Origin: an uncultured bacterium
Lineage (GTDB): Bacteria > Cyanobacteriota > Vampirovibrionia > Gastranaerophilales > Gastranaerophilaceae
DNA: 64,000 nt
Assembly: GCA_902763805.1 (NCBI GenBank)
Contig: CACWTN010000006.1
Location: 40,913 to 104,912 of the forward strand
Direction of reading: 5' to 3'
Shown: in pieces, positions 17,018-26,247 of the stretch
Numbering within the stretch: position 1 is the first letter of the stretch
How the letters are laid out: every line of letters begins with the position of its first letter
Notes under the pieces: generated by a model
What the model saw: the letters and a program-made list of their open reading frames with translations, nothing else
Databases searched by the model: none
Told to the model about the DNA's origin: nothing
Position numbers and translations under genes: made by a program

Positions 17018-18439
17018 CTAATTCTGCTTATTTTTACAATCTAAATCAATAACACCATCTGTAAGATTTCTGCCGATTGATTTTTCTAAAGCTGCACGGG
17101 AGGTGTTGTATTCATAAAGAGTTTTATAATAAGTCAGCTGTGCATTATTATAGCTAATCTGTGCATCATTTAGTTCTGTCGGGTTTCCGACCCCTGCCTT
17201 ATATCTGCCGGAAGAAAGCAAATAATTTTCCTTTGCCTGCTTCATACTAAAAAATGCAACAGGAAGTTTATTTTTATTCTCGTCAAACAAATAAAATGCA
17301 TTCTGCACCTGAAGATATATATTATTCTTTGTCGATTTTGCTTCCGACTGAGATTTTGAATACAGAATCTTAGCTTCTCTTAACTGATATTTTATTTGCA
17401 TTCCATTAATAACAGGAAAATTAAGATATGCTCCTAATGTATAACCGTAATTGGAGTCAGGATGTCTGCCGCCGACTTCAAACTGTCCCTGTGTAATAAA
17501 CTGAGGAAACCAGACCTTTTTAACAAGTTTAATATTCTGTTTTGCCTGCTCGACTTTAATATCTGCCAGTTCAAATTCAGAACGTGATTTTTCACACAGT
17601 TCAACCGCTTTCTCAACATTTATGTCAAGCGCCTCGTATTTCAGATTATCTGAAACTGAATACTTCATAAAATACGGTATTCCGATAATGTTATTCAAAT
17701 TTGCCATAGCGATACTTACAGCGTGATTAGCCTGAATAAGCATAAGCTTTGAGTTACTTAAATTGACCTCTGCAATTGTAACATCAATTTTAGGTTTAAC
17801 TCCTGATGAATAAAACTTCTTTGCCTGCTCATAAAACACTTCATACTCTCTTACATTGTTTTCCTCAATTTTCTGTGCTTCAAGTGCATATAAAAGATTA
17901 AAATACGCATCTTTCACTTTATAAACAACGTCATTTATAACATTTGTAAGTATAATTTTATATCCTTCTTTATCAAGGGTCCTTATCAAAGCCTGATTTT
18001 TTGTAACACCAAAATCATACAGAAGCTGGCTTCCGCTAATCTGACCAAGCACCCAAAAGTTATAAATCAGGTTTTCCCGGAATACATCAGATAACTGTAA
18101 TTGTCTTATTCTGCTGTATCCGGTCTGCCAGCTAAATTGCGGAAAATAATTTGACCATACCTGCTTTATTCGGGCATCGGAAGCGAACACATCCTGCATA
18201 GCTGACTGGATTTTCGGATTATTCCCTAATGCAAGACGCAGACAGTCATCAAGATTAACCTCAATGACATTCTCAATACCTGCTTCAAGAGTTTGAGAAT
18301 TATTAATCAATGGCTCAACATTCACGCTCTCTGGATATTCAGATATATCTACATTATTGCCGTATTCATTTACACTACCTGCAAATGCAGTTGTTACGGA
18401 AAATATCAAAACAAAACTAAATACTATTACATTCTTCAT
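17018..18439 (-). CDS. TolC-family outer membrane efflux protein
   Basis: 473-residue outer membrane factor that would form the trimeric channel completing the RND pump encoded just upstream. Signal peptide MKNVIVFSFVLIFSVTTAFAG, then two homologous helical halves, each starting near a conserved segment: LDDCLRLALGNNPKIQSA near residue 65 and VEKAVELCEKSRSEFELA near residue 275. The C-terminal segment GVGNPTELNDAQISYNNA is typical of TolC proteins. It starts 66 bases after the pump gene on the same strand, giving the order adaptor, pump, channel. Confidence 0.92.
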   Translation of the reverse strand: MKNVIVFSFVLIFSVTTAFAGSVNEYGNNVDISEYPESVNVEPLINNSQTLEAGIENVIEVNLDDCLRLALGNNPKIQSAMQDVFASDARIKQVWSNYFPQFSWQTGYSRIRQLQLSDVFRENLIYNFWVLGQISGSQLLYDFGVTKNQALIRTLDKEGYKIILTNVINDVVYKVKDAYFNLLYALEAQKIEENNVREYEVFYEQAKKFYSSGVKPKIDVTIAEVNLSNSKLMLIQANHAVSIAMANLNNIIGIPYFMKYSVSDNLKYEALDINVEKAVELCEKSRSEFELADIKVEQAKQNIKLVKKVWFPQFITQGQFEVGGRHPDSNYGYTLGAYLNFPVINGMQIKYQLREAKILYSKSQSEAKSTKNNIYLQVQNAFYLFDENKNKLPVAFFSMKQAKENYLLSSGRYKAGVGNPTELNDAQISYNNAQLTYYKTLYEYNTSRAALEKSIGRNLTDGVIDLDCKNKQN

Positions 18440-18504
18440 AATTATCTTCTGATTTAAAGATAATTAAAAAGTCTGGTTATAGTAATTACACAAGCGGATA
18501 TAAT

Positions 18505-21500
18505 TTATTTTTCGAACTTTTTATACAAGTACATGCCCAAACATAAAATCAGGGCTATTAATGCAAATTTAAATATCAATGATAAACCGGTAAAAAATGA
18601 TACAACAGCATTAATGATAAACGGCAAAGCCATAAAGAAAATAATATATATCAGTATAATTGCCAATAACAACATACCAAATTCGGTAAGTAAAGCTTTT
18701 CTCTGATCACGTTCGTATTTAATTGTATTGAGCAAAACAAAGAACGCCGGAACTAATATACTTCCGAAGAATGCAACCGCAAGCATTCCGCCAAACACTG
18801 ACACACCAATTGAGTGTCTGCTTCCCGCACCTGCACCTTTTGCAAAAACCAGTGGCAATAAACCTAAAATGAAGGCAATATTTGTCATCATAACGGCTCT
18901 GAAACGAAGTTTTGCAGCCTGCATAGCAGCTTCTATATAATGCTTTCCATCCTTTTCCATAGCATCTTTTGCAAACTCAACGACAAGAATTGCCTGTTTT
19001 GTAGATAAGCCTAAAAGCATAACAAGACCTACCTGAGCATATATATCAAGCGAAAGTCCCCATATATACTGAAGGAAAAGAGCACCTGAAATAGCAATAG
19101 GTGATATAAGCATAACCGATATAGGCAGCATCCAGCTTTCATACAAAGCAACAAGGAACAAATATACAAATGAAAATGCAAGAGCAAGTATCATAACTAA
19201 TTGTCCTGATGACTGCTGTTCAAGGAAAGATTTACCAGACCAAGCATAGTCCATATCGTTCGGAAGAACCCTGTCAGCAATTTCTTCCATAGCTTTCATA
19301 CCCGAACCTGAACTTAAGCCTGAAACGACTTCAGCGTTTATGGTAATTGACGGATATAAGTCAAACCTTGTAAGTTTAAACGGTGCAATTATATCTTTTG
19401 TTGAAATTACAGACGTCAACGGAACCATTTTTCCTGAGAGATTCTTAACATAAGTCTGATTAAGATTGTCCATCTTTTCTCTGTATGGTGCATCAGCCTG
19501 CATAAATACACGGTAAACACGACCAAACTTATTAAAGTCATTTATATATGTTGAAGCATACTGAGCCGCAAGCGTAGAATAGATTTCAGATACAGGAACA
19601 CTCTGAGCAAAAGCTTTTTCCTCATTAATATTAACTTCAACCTGAGGGAGTGATGCGGTAAACGCAGTGTATACACTTGAAAAAGCAGGCGACACTCTAA
19701 TCTGCTGCATAAGTTTCTGAGCTTCATTAAACATTTCTTCAGGACTTCTGTCACCTTTATCAAGGACCTGAAATTCTATACCGTTAAACATACCCAAGCC
19801 GACAATAGCAGGAGGCTGTGAAACGAAAGTAATAGCTTCTGTATACTTTGAAGTAATCTTACGAGCCTGTCCCATGATGCTGTTAATGGAAAGTTTTCCA
19901 GATTTTCTTTCATGCCAAGGGTCAAGTTTTATAATTACGAGCGCAGTATTTTCACCGTTGAACCCGTTAATTGATAAAGTTGAGTTTACACCCGGAATTT
20001 GCAGAATTTCTTTACACATGCTGTTTACAACATCAGTAGAACGTGAAAGAGTTGCACCGTCCTGAAGCTGCACCTGCATAAATACAGCACCTCTGTCCTC
20101 ATCAGGAAGAAATCCCTGAGGTACTATTTTAAACATAATTATGATAAACAGAACGATACCCATAACGGTACGAAGTGTTTTTTTCGGCTGCTTAACAAAA
20201 TAATCGACAACTGAGAGATACTTATCTCTTACTCTGTTAAACCAGTTATCAAATTTTTCGATAAACTCATAATCAGATTTTTCATCTCCTGATTTAAGAA
20301 TAAGAGAACAAAGAGCGGGAGAAAGCGTAAGCGCAACAACGGTTGACAGACCGACTGATGTTGCAATACATACGGCAAACTGTCTGAACATTTGTCCTGT
20401 TATTCCGCCCAGGAAAGATACAGGTACGAATACTGCCATTAATACAAGCGATGTTGCAACAACAGCACCAAATACTTCTTCCATTGAAATATTGGTTGCT
20501 TCTCTTGGAGATTTACCCTCCTGAATGTGACGCTGGGTATTTTCCAATACAACAATAGCATCATCAACAACAAGACCTACCGCAAGAACCAAGCCGAACA
20601 AAATTAATAAGTTAATTGAAAAACCGATACTTGCGAGCATAGAAAATACACCGATTAAAGAAACAGGAATGGCGCAGAAAGGAACAAATGCGGCTCTTGC
20701 AGTACCAAGGAATAAATAAGTTACGGCAGATACTAAAATTACCGCAAGAATAATTGCACTGACAACTTCCTTAATTGATTCCCTTACAAACTCAGTAACG
20801 TCGTACTGAATGTGGTATTCCATATCATTCGGGAATTTCTTGCTTAAAATTTTCATCTTCTTAATGATACGGTTTGTCAAATCAATTGTATTTGCATCAG
20901 GTAACTGTGTAACAGCAATAATAGCAGACTCTCTGCCTTCAACCATAGAACGTACCGAATAATTTTCCGCACCCAGTTCAACTCTTGCAACATCTTTAAC
21001 TCTTACATTAGAGCCGTCTTTATTAGCTTTTAATATAATATTTTCAAATTCTTCAACTGTTTTTAAACGCCCTTTCGTTTTCAATGTAAACTTCATCATC
21101 TGGGGCGTTTCCATAGGTTCAGTACCTATGTTACCTGCAGGGGTCTGTACGTTTTGAGCCTGAATCGCCTGACTTATATCGGTCGTAGAAATACCAAGAC
21201 TAGCCATCTTATCAGGTTTTAACCATATACGCATAGAATAATCACCGGCACCGTATACCGCAACTCCGGCGCAGCCGTGCGTTCTTGCAAGTTCGTCTTT
21301 AATAAACATAGACGCATAGTTTGCAAGATACAGTGAATTATAAGTTCCATTAGGTGAGCGTAAACCTATAAACAAACAGCCTCCGCCACCCGTTGATTTA
21401 CGCACGGTAAGTCCGTACCTTCGGACTTCTTCAGGAAGTCTGGGCGTGACGAGCTGAAGCCGGTTTTGAACGTTAACAAGGTTCATATCCGGGTTTGAGC

Positions 21501-21789
21501 CGACTTCAAAATATATCGTTAATTTATAAGAACCGTTGCTTGACTCAGAAGTCATATACAGCATATTTTCAACACCATTTAACTGAAGTTCAACCGGTGC
21601 TGCAATAGTTGAAGTTATAACATCGGCATTAGCGCCTGAATAAGTGGCATTAACAATAACCTGCGGAGGTGTAATTGAAGGATATTCCTCTAACGGCAGT
21701 GTTGTCAGAGAAAGCAAACCTGCAAGCATAATCGCAATAGATATTACTATCGCAAACTTAGGACGTTTTACAAAAAAATTTTCAGCCAT
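18505..21789 (-). CDS. RND efflux pump (HAE1/AcrB family) with extra C-terminal helices
   Basis: 1094-residue inner membrane proton-driven drug or lipid exporter. The N-terminus FVKRPKFAIVISIAIMLAGLLSLTTLPLEEYP, shown here in part as FVKRPKFAIVISIAIMLAG, is typical of HAE1 pumps. TM4 has the proton-relay VDDAIVVLENTQRH near residue 408, and porter domains and the second transmembrane bundle follow. The family usually ends near residue 1040, soon after FFGSILVPAFFVLL; here about 60 more residues contain two or three additional hydrophobic segments ending LYKKFEK. It overlaps the adaptor gene by one base. Confidence 0.95.
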   Translation of the reverse strand: MAENFFVKRPKFAIVISIAIMLAGLLSLTTLPLEEYPSITPPQVIVNATYSGANADVITSTIAAPVELQLNGVENMLYMTSESSNGSYKLTIYFEVGSNPDMNLVNVQNRLQLVTPRLPEEVRRYGLTVRKSTGGGGCLFIGLRSPNGTYNSLYLANYASMFIKDELARTHGCAGVAVYGAGDYSMRIWLKPDKMASLGISTTDISQAIQAQNVQTPAGNIGTEPMETPQMMKFTLKTKGRLKTVEEFENIILKANKDGSNVRVKDVARVELGAENYSVRSMVEGRESAIIAVTQLPDANTIDLTNRIIKKMKILSKKFPNDMEYHIQYDVTEFVRESIKEVVSAIILAVILVSAVTYLFLGTARAAFVPFCAIPVSLIGVFSMLASIGFSINLLILFGLVLAVGLVVDDAIVVLENTQRHIQEGKSPREATNISMEEVFGAVVATSLVLMAVFVPVSFLGGITGQMFRQFAVCIATSVGLSTVVALTLSPALCSLILKSGDEKSDYEFIEKFDNWFNRVRDKYLSVVDYFVKQPKKTLRTVMGIVLFIIIMFKIVPQGFLPDEDRGAVFMQVQLQDGATLSRSTDVVNSMCKEILQIPGVNSTLSINGFNGENTALVIIKLDPWHERKSGKLSINSIMGQARKITSKYTEAITFVSQPPAIVGLGMFNGIEFQVLDKGDRSPEEMFNEAQKLMQQIRVSPAFSSVYTAFTASLPQVEVNINEEKAFAQSVPVSEIYSTLAAQYASTYINDFNKFGRVYRVFMQADAPYREKMDNLNQTYVKNLSGKMVPLTSVISTKDIIAPFKLTRFDLYPSITINAEVVSGLSSGSGMKAMEEIADRVLPNDMDYAWSGKSFLEQQSSGQLVMILALAFSFVYLFLVALYESWMLPISVMLISPIAISGALFLQYIWGLSLDIYAQVGLVMLLGLSTKQAILVVEFAKDAMEKDGKHYIEAAMQAAKLRFRAVMMTNIAFILGLLPLVFAKGAGAGSRHSIGVSVFGGMLAVAFFGSILVPAFFVLLNTIKYERDQRKALLTEFGMLLLAIILIYIIFFMALPFIINAVVSFFTGLSLIFKFALIALILCLGMYLYKKFEK

Positions 21790-23000
21790 TATTTATTCCC
21801 CCGAAAAATTTTTTTGATTTTATTTAATATCCTTGAGAATAAACTGCTTTTATTTGTTTTCTCAGGAGTATCTTTAACTGCTTCTTTAACAACCCTTACA
21901 GGATTACCCGGAATTACCTTTTGCATACCTGTTGTAATAATTACATCGCCTGCTTTTACACCATCATATACAATCCAGTCTGTTCCGGACTGTCCCATCG
22001 TTTTAATATAGGTTAATCTCGGATTATTTTCATTATCCATTACATAGACATAAAGTCCTTCCTGATTTTCCATTGTTGCACTCTGTGGAACAACAGGCAT
22101 TTCATCATTATTGTTAGAGTATATTTTAACCCTGCCGAAATCCCCCTGTAAAAGAACAGAATTCGGGTTCGGGAATGTTGCCCTTAAAGTGATTGTACCG
22201 GTTGATTCATCAACCCTGTTGTCATAGAAGTCCTGAACACCTTTATATTCATACTTCTGACCTGAACTAAACGTAAACTCAACATCTCTTTTTACGTTAG
22301 GTGAACCGTCAATTCTGTTAAGTTCCGCATAATCTTTAGATTCTAACGGGAAAGTTATGTACATCGGATCAGAGCTGTTTATAGTGGTTAGCGGACCGCT
22401 GTTCGGAGATACATAGTTTCCTACCGTTACATCAATAATACCGACTCTGCCATCAACAGGAGATTTAACATGTGTATAACTCAAATTTCTTTGAGCATCA
22501 CGATACGCATTTTCCATGCTCTGTACCTGAGCCGTATAAGCATTTTTCTGAGCTAAAACGTTGTCATAATCAGATCTTGACACAAAATCATTTTCAACAA
22601 GCTCTTTATATCTGGCAAGCTGTTTGTTGTAATAATCCTGCTGCGCTCTAGCATTGTCAAGATTTCCTTTAGCCAAACCGGCAGCATTTGAATATTCCTG
22701 AGGTTCTATCTCAAATAATAACTGTCCTGCTTTTACAAAATCACCCTCTTTGAAGTAGCTTTTTGTCAGATACCCGTTAATGCGCGCAAGAACATCTACT
22801 CTGTATTTTGCCATAACTCTTGCCGGAGCATCAAATTCACGTCTTACAGACTGGGTTCTGACAGTATCAACAGTAACGGAAGGAACCCCCATCATTTTTC
22901 TTTGTTTTGCAGATGACGATTTCGAAATATTGTTAGAAATCATCCTTACAAATATCAGCGCAAAAACTACCGCAAGTATTATAATAATATTTTTTCTCAT
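21789..23000 (-). CDS. RND efflux periplasmic adaptor subunit (AcrA/MFP family)
   Basis: 403-residue membrane-fusion protein that links the inner membrane pump to the TolC channel. It has an N-terminal membrane anchor (IIIILAVVFALIFVRMI), the lipoyl half-motif LARINGYLTKSYFKEGDFVKAGQLLFEIEP near residue 70 (for example VKAGQLLFEIEP), a helical hairpin, the second lipoyl half SPVDGRVGIIDVTVGNYV, a beta barrel and a C-terminal membrane-proximal domain with a Lys-rich tail. First gene of the adaptor-pump-channel operon. No adjacent regulator is present. No lipobox cysteine is visible. Confidence 0.94.
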   Translation of the reverse strand: MRKNIIIILAVVFALIFVRMISNNISKSSSAKQRKMMGVPSVTVDTVRTQSVRREFDAPARVMAKYRVDVLARINGYLTKSYFKEGDFVKAGQLLFEIEPQEYSNAAGLAKGNLDNARAQQDYYNKQLARYKELVENDFVSRSDYDNVLAQKNAYTAQVQSMENAYRDAQRNLSYTHVKSPVDGRVGIIDVTVGNYVSPNSGPLTTINSSDPMYITFPLESKDYAELNRIDGSPNVKRDVEFTFSSGQKYEYKGVQDFYDNRVDESTGTITLRATFPNPNSVLLQGDFGRVKIYSNNNDEMPVVPQSATMENQEGLYVYVMDNENNPRLTYIKTMGQSGTDWIVYDGVKAGDVIITTGMQKVIPGNPVRVVKEAVKDTPEKTNKSSLFSRILNKIKKIFRGNK

Positions 23001-23123
23001 TCTCTCTCCAAATTACATATCCAAATTATAAAAACTATCTTTTATAATTTTAACAAAAACACTATTATAAAACAAGAAACAAAAGAATATTAAACAATAT
23101 AGCCCAATTAGCCTATAATATAT

Positions 23124-24713
23124 TTACTTTCTGACAACTTTCAGCCTTCTGTTAGGTTCATCACCAACCGAAACGCTCTTTAGATTATATTGTTCAACCA
23201 GTTCATGCTGAAGTTTTCTTATATGAGTATTTTGAGGGGACAATTCGATTTCAGGAGCACCTTCAAGCACTTTTTTTATAGCATTTTTTGCTTCGTCTAA
23301 AGCAATATCGGTTTCATCTTTATAATCCTGAGTTATCTGAACATCTCCGGGTTGTATATCAAGAGCTTCTTTAAGAACTTTTTGAATATGTGACATAGAG
23401 TTAGTCTTGACATAAAATACCCGGATTCTGTACTCTTTCGCACTGTTTAATATTTTCGCCCCGCCTTTGGCGAAATTTTTGTGCGCAATTACTATATCAG
23501 CATCTTCAATATTTCTTGTAATCTCAACATTTAAGTCAAGACTTTCAATAATTTTTTCGACAATAGTCCTTGAAACGGCATACAAATATACCTTTTTAAG
23601 CGGTTTAACCTTATCAACATACTCCTGACGTGAGAATGAGAAATTCATTTTATTATCTTCAGGGGTTTCTGCCTCAGGTTTATTAATCTCCTGTTTCAAT
23701 TCCGGTTTATGTTCAACAGCCTGTTCAGTAACTTTGGAATCAACTTTTCTGATTTCAGGTCTTATAGGCCAGCCTCTCAAGATATAATCAACAGCTTCAG
23801 ATGTATTTTTATAAACCGCAAGCGTATTCCTGTCCTGAATTTCAATAACTATATCAAACGTAGGCTTTTTTTCTCTTTCAAGCACCGTCTTTTGAGATGC
23901 ACGCCTTTTAGCCTCATCGTCACCTAAAGTAACAGACTGAATACCTCCGACCAAATCAGAAAGCGTCGGGTTTTTAATCAAACTTTCAAGACAATTACCA
24001 TGAGCCGTTGCAATAAGCATAACGCCTCTTTCAGCAATTGTTCTTGCTGCGTGTGCCTCAGCTTCTGTACCGATTTCATCAACAACGATAACCTCAGGAG
24101 TGTGGTTTTCAACCGCCTCAATCATAATATCTTTCTGAAGTTCGGGCTGAGCGACCTGCATCCTTCTTGATGCACCAACCGCAGGATGAGGAACATCACC
24201 GTCACCTGCAATTTCGTTAGAAGTATCTACTATAACAACCCTTTTACCAAGTTCATCAGCAACCAAACGTGAGATTTCTCTCAGTTTAGTTGTTTTACCA
24301 ACCCCTGGAGGTCCTAAAAATAAAATACTCTTTCCCATCATGCAGAAATCTTTAATACACGCAATTGTACCTGTTACAACTCTGCCAATTCTGCAGGTAA
24401 GACCGATAACTTTCCCCTGACGATTTCTGATTGCGCTGATACGGTGAAGTGTTCCTGGTATTCCAGAACGATTATCATGGGTAAAATTCTGAATCCTTGA
24501 TACTACATATTCAATATCATCATCATTAACATTTTCCGTCCCAAGCTTATCAATTTTCCCGCCTGAATGACGTACTTCCGGCGGTCTGCCTACATCAAGA
24601 ACCAGCTCAATTACATCATTTAGACTTTCAACCGTCACAAATGATAAAACCTTAGGGGGCATTACTGCTAAAAGTTTATCGAGGTCGTTTTGGAATTCCA
24701 TACTGTTCATCAT
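23124..24713 (-). CDS. SpoIIIAA/Ycf45-like AAA+ ATPase with R3H domain
   Basis: 529-residue protein of the R3H and AAA family best known as Ycf45 in cyanobacteria and plastids and related to SpoIIIAA. The N-terminal domain (about 1-125) ends in CRIGRVV. The ATPase has Walker A GPPGVGKTTKLRE near residue 143, VDTSNEIAGDGDVPH, Walker B VIVVDEIGTEAEA, and the GVMLIATAHGN sensor. A variable linker (about 335-385) leads to a second alpha/beta domain and a C-terminal R3H single-stranded nucleic-acid-binding domain (RKLQHELVEQYNLKSVSVG). Its cellular role is unsettled. The gene stands alone. Confidence 0.9.
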   Translation of the reverse strand: MMNSMEFQNDLDKLLAVMPPKVLSFVTVESLNDVIELVLDVGRPPEVRHSGGKIDKLGTENVNDDDIEYVVSRIQNFTHDNRSGIPGTLHRISAIRNRQGKVIGLTCRIGRVVTGTIACIKDFCMMGKSILFLGPPGVGKTTKLREISRLVADELGKRVVIVDTSNEIAGDGDVPHPAVGASRRMQVAQPELQKDIMIEAVENHTPEVIVVDEIGTEAEAHAARTIAERGVMLIATAHGNCLESLIKNPTLSDLVGGIQSVTLGDDEAKRRASQKTVLEREKKPTFDIVIEIQDRNTLAVYKNTSEAVDYILRGWPIRPEIRKVDSKVTEQAVEHKPELKQEINKPEAETPEDNKMNFSFSRQEYVDKVKPLKKVYLYAVSRTIVEKIIESLDLNVEITRNIEDADIVIAHKNFAKGGAKILNSAKEYRIRVFYVKTNSMSHIQKVLKEALDIQPGDVQITQDYKDETDIALDEAKNAIKKVLEGAPEIELSPQNTHIRKLQHELVEQYNLKSVSVGDEPNRRLKVVRK

Positions 24714-24902
24714 TACCTAAAAAAGAACCTTTCTGCATAACCATATGAGAAACAATTGTGTAAATGTGCTCTCCTACTAATATTATAACATATTGTCGCA
24801 TACAACTCTCTGTTTTGTCACATTTTTTAAGAAATATTAAGCATTGATAAATGTGTCAAAAATACACTTATAAGAGAGCTGCAGCGGTTTTATCACAAAT
24901 AA

Positions 24903-24928
24903 AAAGAGCAAAACGTTCGTTTTGCTCT
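24903..24928 (-). terminator. Terminator of the 24959-25261 gene
   Basis: Perfect 11-base inverted repeat AGAGCAAAACG / CGTTTTGCTCT at 24905-24928. On the minus strand it is followed by a T-rich run (TTTTTATTT). Confidence 0.85.
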
Positions 24929-24958
24929 CTGAATATTAACTCTTTTCTTTTTGCTTCT

Positions 24959-25261
24959 TTATGCTGAAGCTGCTCCGCTTTTGTTTTTCACTTTATTCTT
25001 TTCTTCTTTCTCTTTATCAGCGTCTTTTTCATCAGCTGCTTTGTCCTGTTCTTCAACAAACATTGTAGCAAATTGTTCATACAAATCTTTGTTGTCTAAA
25101 ATTTCATCTATTTCAAGATAATTGTTATCATTTTCATTTGCTTTTTCATACTCATTCTCGCTAATTCCATAGCTTTGAGCTCTATCATGAGCAAGTTTAT
25201 CTGCGCCAATTGTCTTTACTATAAAATTCTTTAAAATACTTGCGTTAATCTGTGCTGACAT
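24959..25261 (-). CDS. Small charged hypothetical protein
   Basis: Unrecognised 100-residue soluble protein. The N-terminal half is mixed helical (INASILKNFIVKTIGADKLA); the C-terminal third is low-complexity Asp/Glu/Lys (DKEKEEKNKVKNKSG). No signal peptide or membrane segment. An AAGGAGC ribosome site precedes the ATG at 25261. The promoter carries the TTTGTTACAAA dyad (25343-25353) and the TTACATATATATAAAG block (25292-25307) shared with the genes starting at 53474, 62916 and, in weaker form, 57205. A strong terminator makes it monocistronic. Confidence 0.72.
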   Translation of the reverse strand: MSAQINASILKNFIVKTIGADKLAHDRAQSYGISENEYEKANENDNNYLEIDEILDNKDLYEQFATMFVEEQDKAADEKDADKEKEEKNKVKNKSGAASA

Positions 25262-25291
25262 ATTTTATGCTCCTTGTTTTATACTTTCATC

Positions 25292-25353
25292 TTACATATA
25301 TATAAAGTATATAAAATTTTGTCGATTTCAAACATTATAAAATTTGTTACAAA
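25292..25353 (-). promoter_or_regulatory. Shared promoter module, copy A
   Basis: Read in the gene direction: TTTGTAACAAA palindrome (25343-25353), 35 bases, then CTTTATATATATGTAA (25292-25307), then 30 bases to the ATG. The same arrangement occurs at 53517-53580, 62941-63000 and 57125-57183. The AT block is at the position expected for a -10 element; the dyad may be an activator or repressor site. Confidence 0.6.
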
Positions 25354-25371
25354 ACTTAATATTTGGCACAA

Positions 25372-25406
25372 AAAAATACCTGATTATAATAATCAGGTAT
25401 TTTTAT
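25372..25406 (-). terminator. rpmB terminator
   Basis: Inverted repeat AATACCTGATTAT / AATCAGGTATT flanked by A- and T-runs, just beyond the rpmB stop codon. On the minus strand it ends in a T-run. Confidence 0.85.
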
Positions 25407-25420
25407 TCAAAATGTTTGAT

Positions 25421-25615
25421 TTATATAGCTTTCTGAACTTTTCCTGCTTTTAAACAAGATGTACAAACACATTTCTTAACTGCATGACCGTTATTATCAA
25501 GAACTCTGATTTCCTGCAAGTTTGGTGATTGTCTTTTTACAATTTGTTTATGAGAGAAAGTCAGCTTAGCAGCCTTTAAATCGCCTTTTCCACATATTTC
25601 ACATTTTTTACCCAT
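25421..25615 (-). CDS. rpmB: 50S ribosomal protein L28
   Basis: 64-residue ribosomal protein of the zinc-binding form. The N-terminal CEICGKG and the C-terminal CVCTSCLKAG give two cysteine pairs, with HKQIVKRQSPNLQEIRV as the RNA-binding body. It is the last gene on the minus strand before a hairpin terminator and lies about 95 bases after the pentapeptide-repeat gene. An AGAAGGAATATAATT leader contains a good ribosome site. Confidence 0.95.
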   Translation of the reverse strand: MGKKCEICGKGDLKAAKLTFSHKQIVKRQSPNLQEIRVLDNNGHAVKKCVCTSCLKAGKVQKAI

Positions 25616-25710
25616 AATTATATTCCTTCTTTCTAATCTAGTGTAATACCAGTCTAACCCAAACTATTTTTTTTAGCAAGGGGGTATAATAATAGATAGA
25701 TAAGAATAGT

Positions 25711-26238
25711 TTAATAATCGCTCTGTTCATAATCATCTTCATCTCTGAGTGAAGATAAATCATTAGAATAATTTGTATCAAAATCTTCAGGCAAATACTC
25801 ATTATCCGGCCAAACAGTATCTTCGTCAAAACGGCAGGCACTGAGATTTGCAGATGTCGTAAAATCAGAGTTAGTCAAATCCGCACTCTGGAATATAGCA
25901 CCTGCCATGTCAGCATCAGAAAAATTACCGTATTCTACGACAGCGTAACTAAAATCCGTACCATTTAATACAGATTCGGAGAATGAACATTCAACAAGAT
26001 TTGCCCTTGTAAAATCAACCGAAGTCAAATCACATCCGTCAAAAGTTACATTAGTAAGGTGGGCATCAGAGAAAGATGATGATGTTAAATCTGCATTATA
26101 AAAGACAGCACCTTCAATATTAATATTCGAAAAATCCGTTTCAGACAAATCAGCTCCGCCTGAAACATTTTTAACTTCTTCATTAAATGCTTCCGTATTT
26201 TCTGTTAAGAGTTCAGCTAATTCTTCTTTTGTAAGCAT
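25711..26238 (-). CDS. Pentapeptide-repeat protein
   Basis: 175-residue protein whose centre (about residues 32-135) is a run of A(D/N)LXX pentapeptide repeats such as ADLSETDFSNINIEGAVFYN (first part), which form a right-handed quadrilateral beta helix. The N-terminus is a short helical region (MLTKEELAELLTENTEAFNEE) and the C-terminus is acidic. Such proteins are abundant in cyanobacteria and their partners vary. AGGAGAAT precedes the start, which is nine bases after the upstream response regulator, so it is the last gene of the signalling operon and a possible effector of it. Function unknown. Confidence 0.88.
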   Translation of the reverse strand: MLTKEELAELLTENTEAFNEEVKNVSGGADLSETDFSNINIEGAVFYNADLTSSSFSDAHLTNVTFDGCDLTSVDFTRANLVECSFSESVLNGTDFSYAVVEYGNFSDADMAGAIFQSADLTNSDFTTSANLSACRFDEDTVWPDNEYLPEDFDTNYSNDLSSLRDEDDYEQSDY

Positions 26239-26247
26239 ATTATTCTC

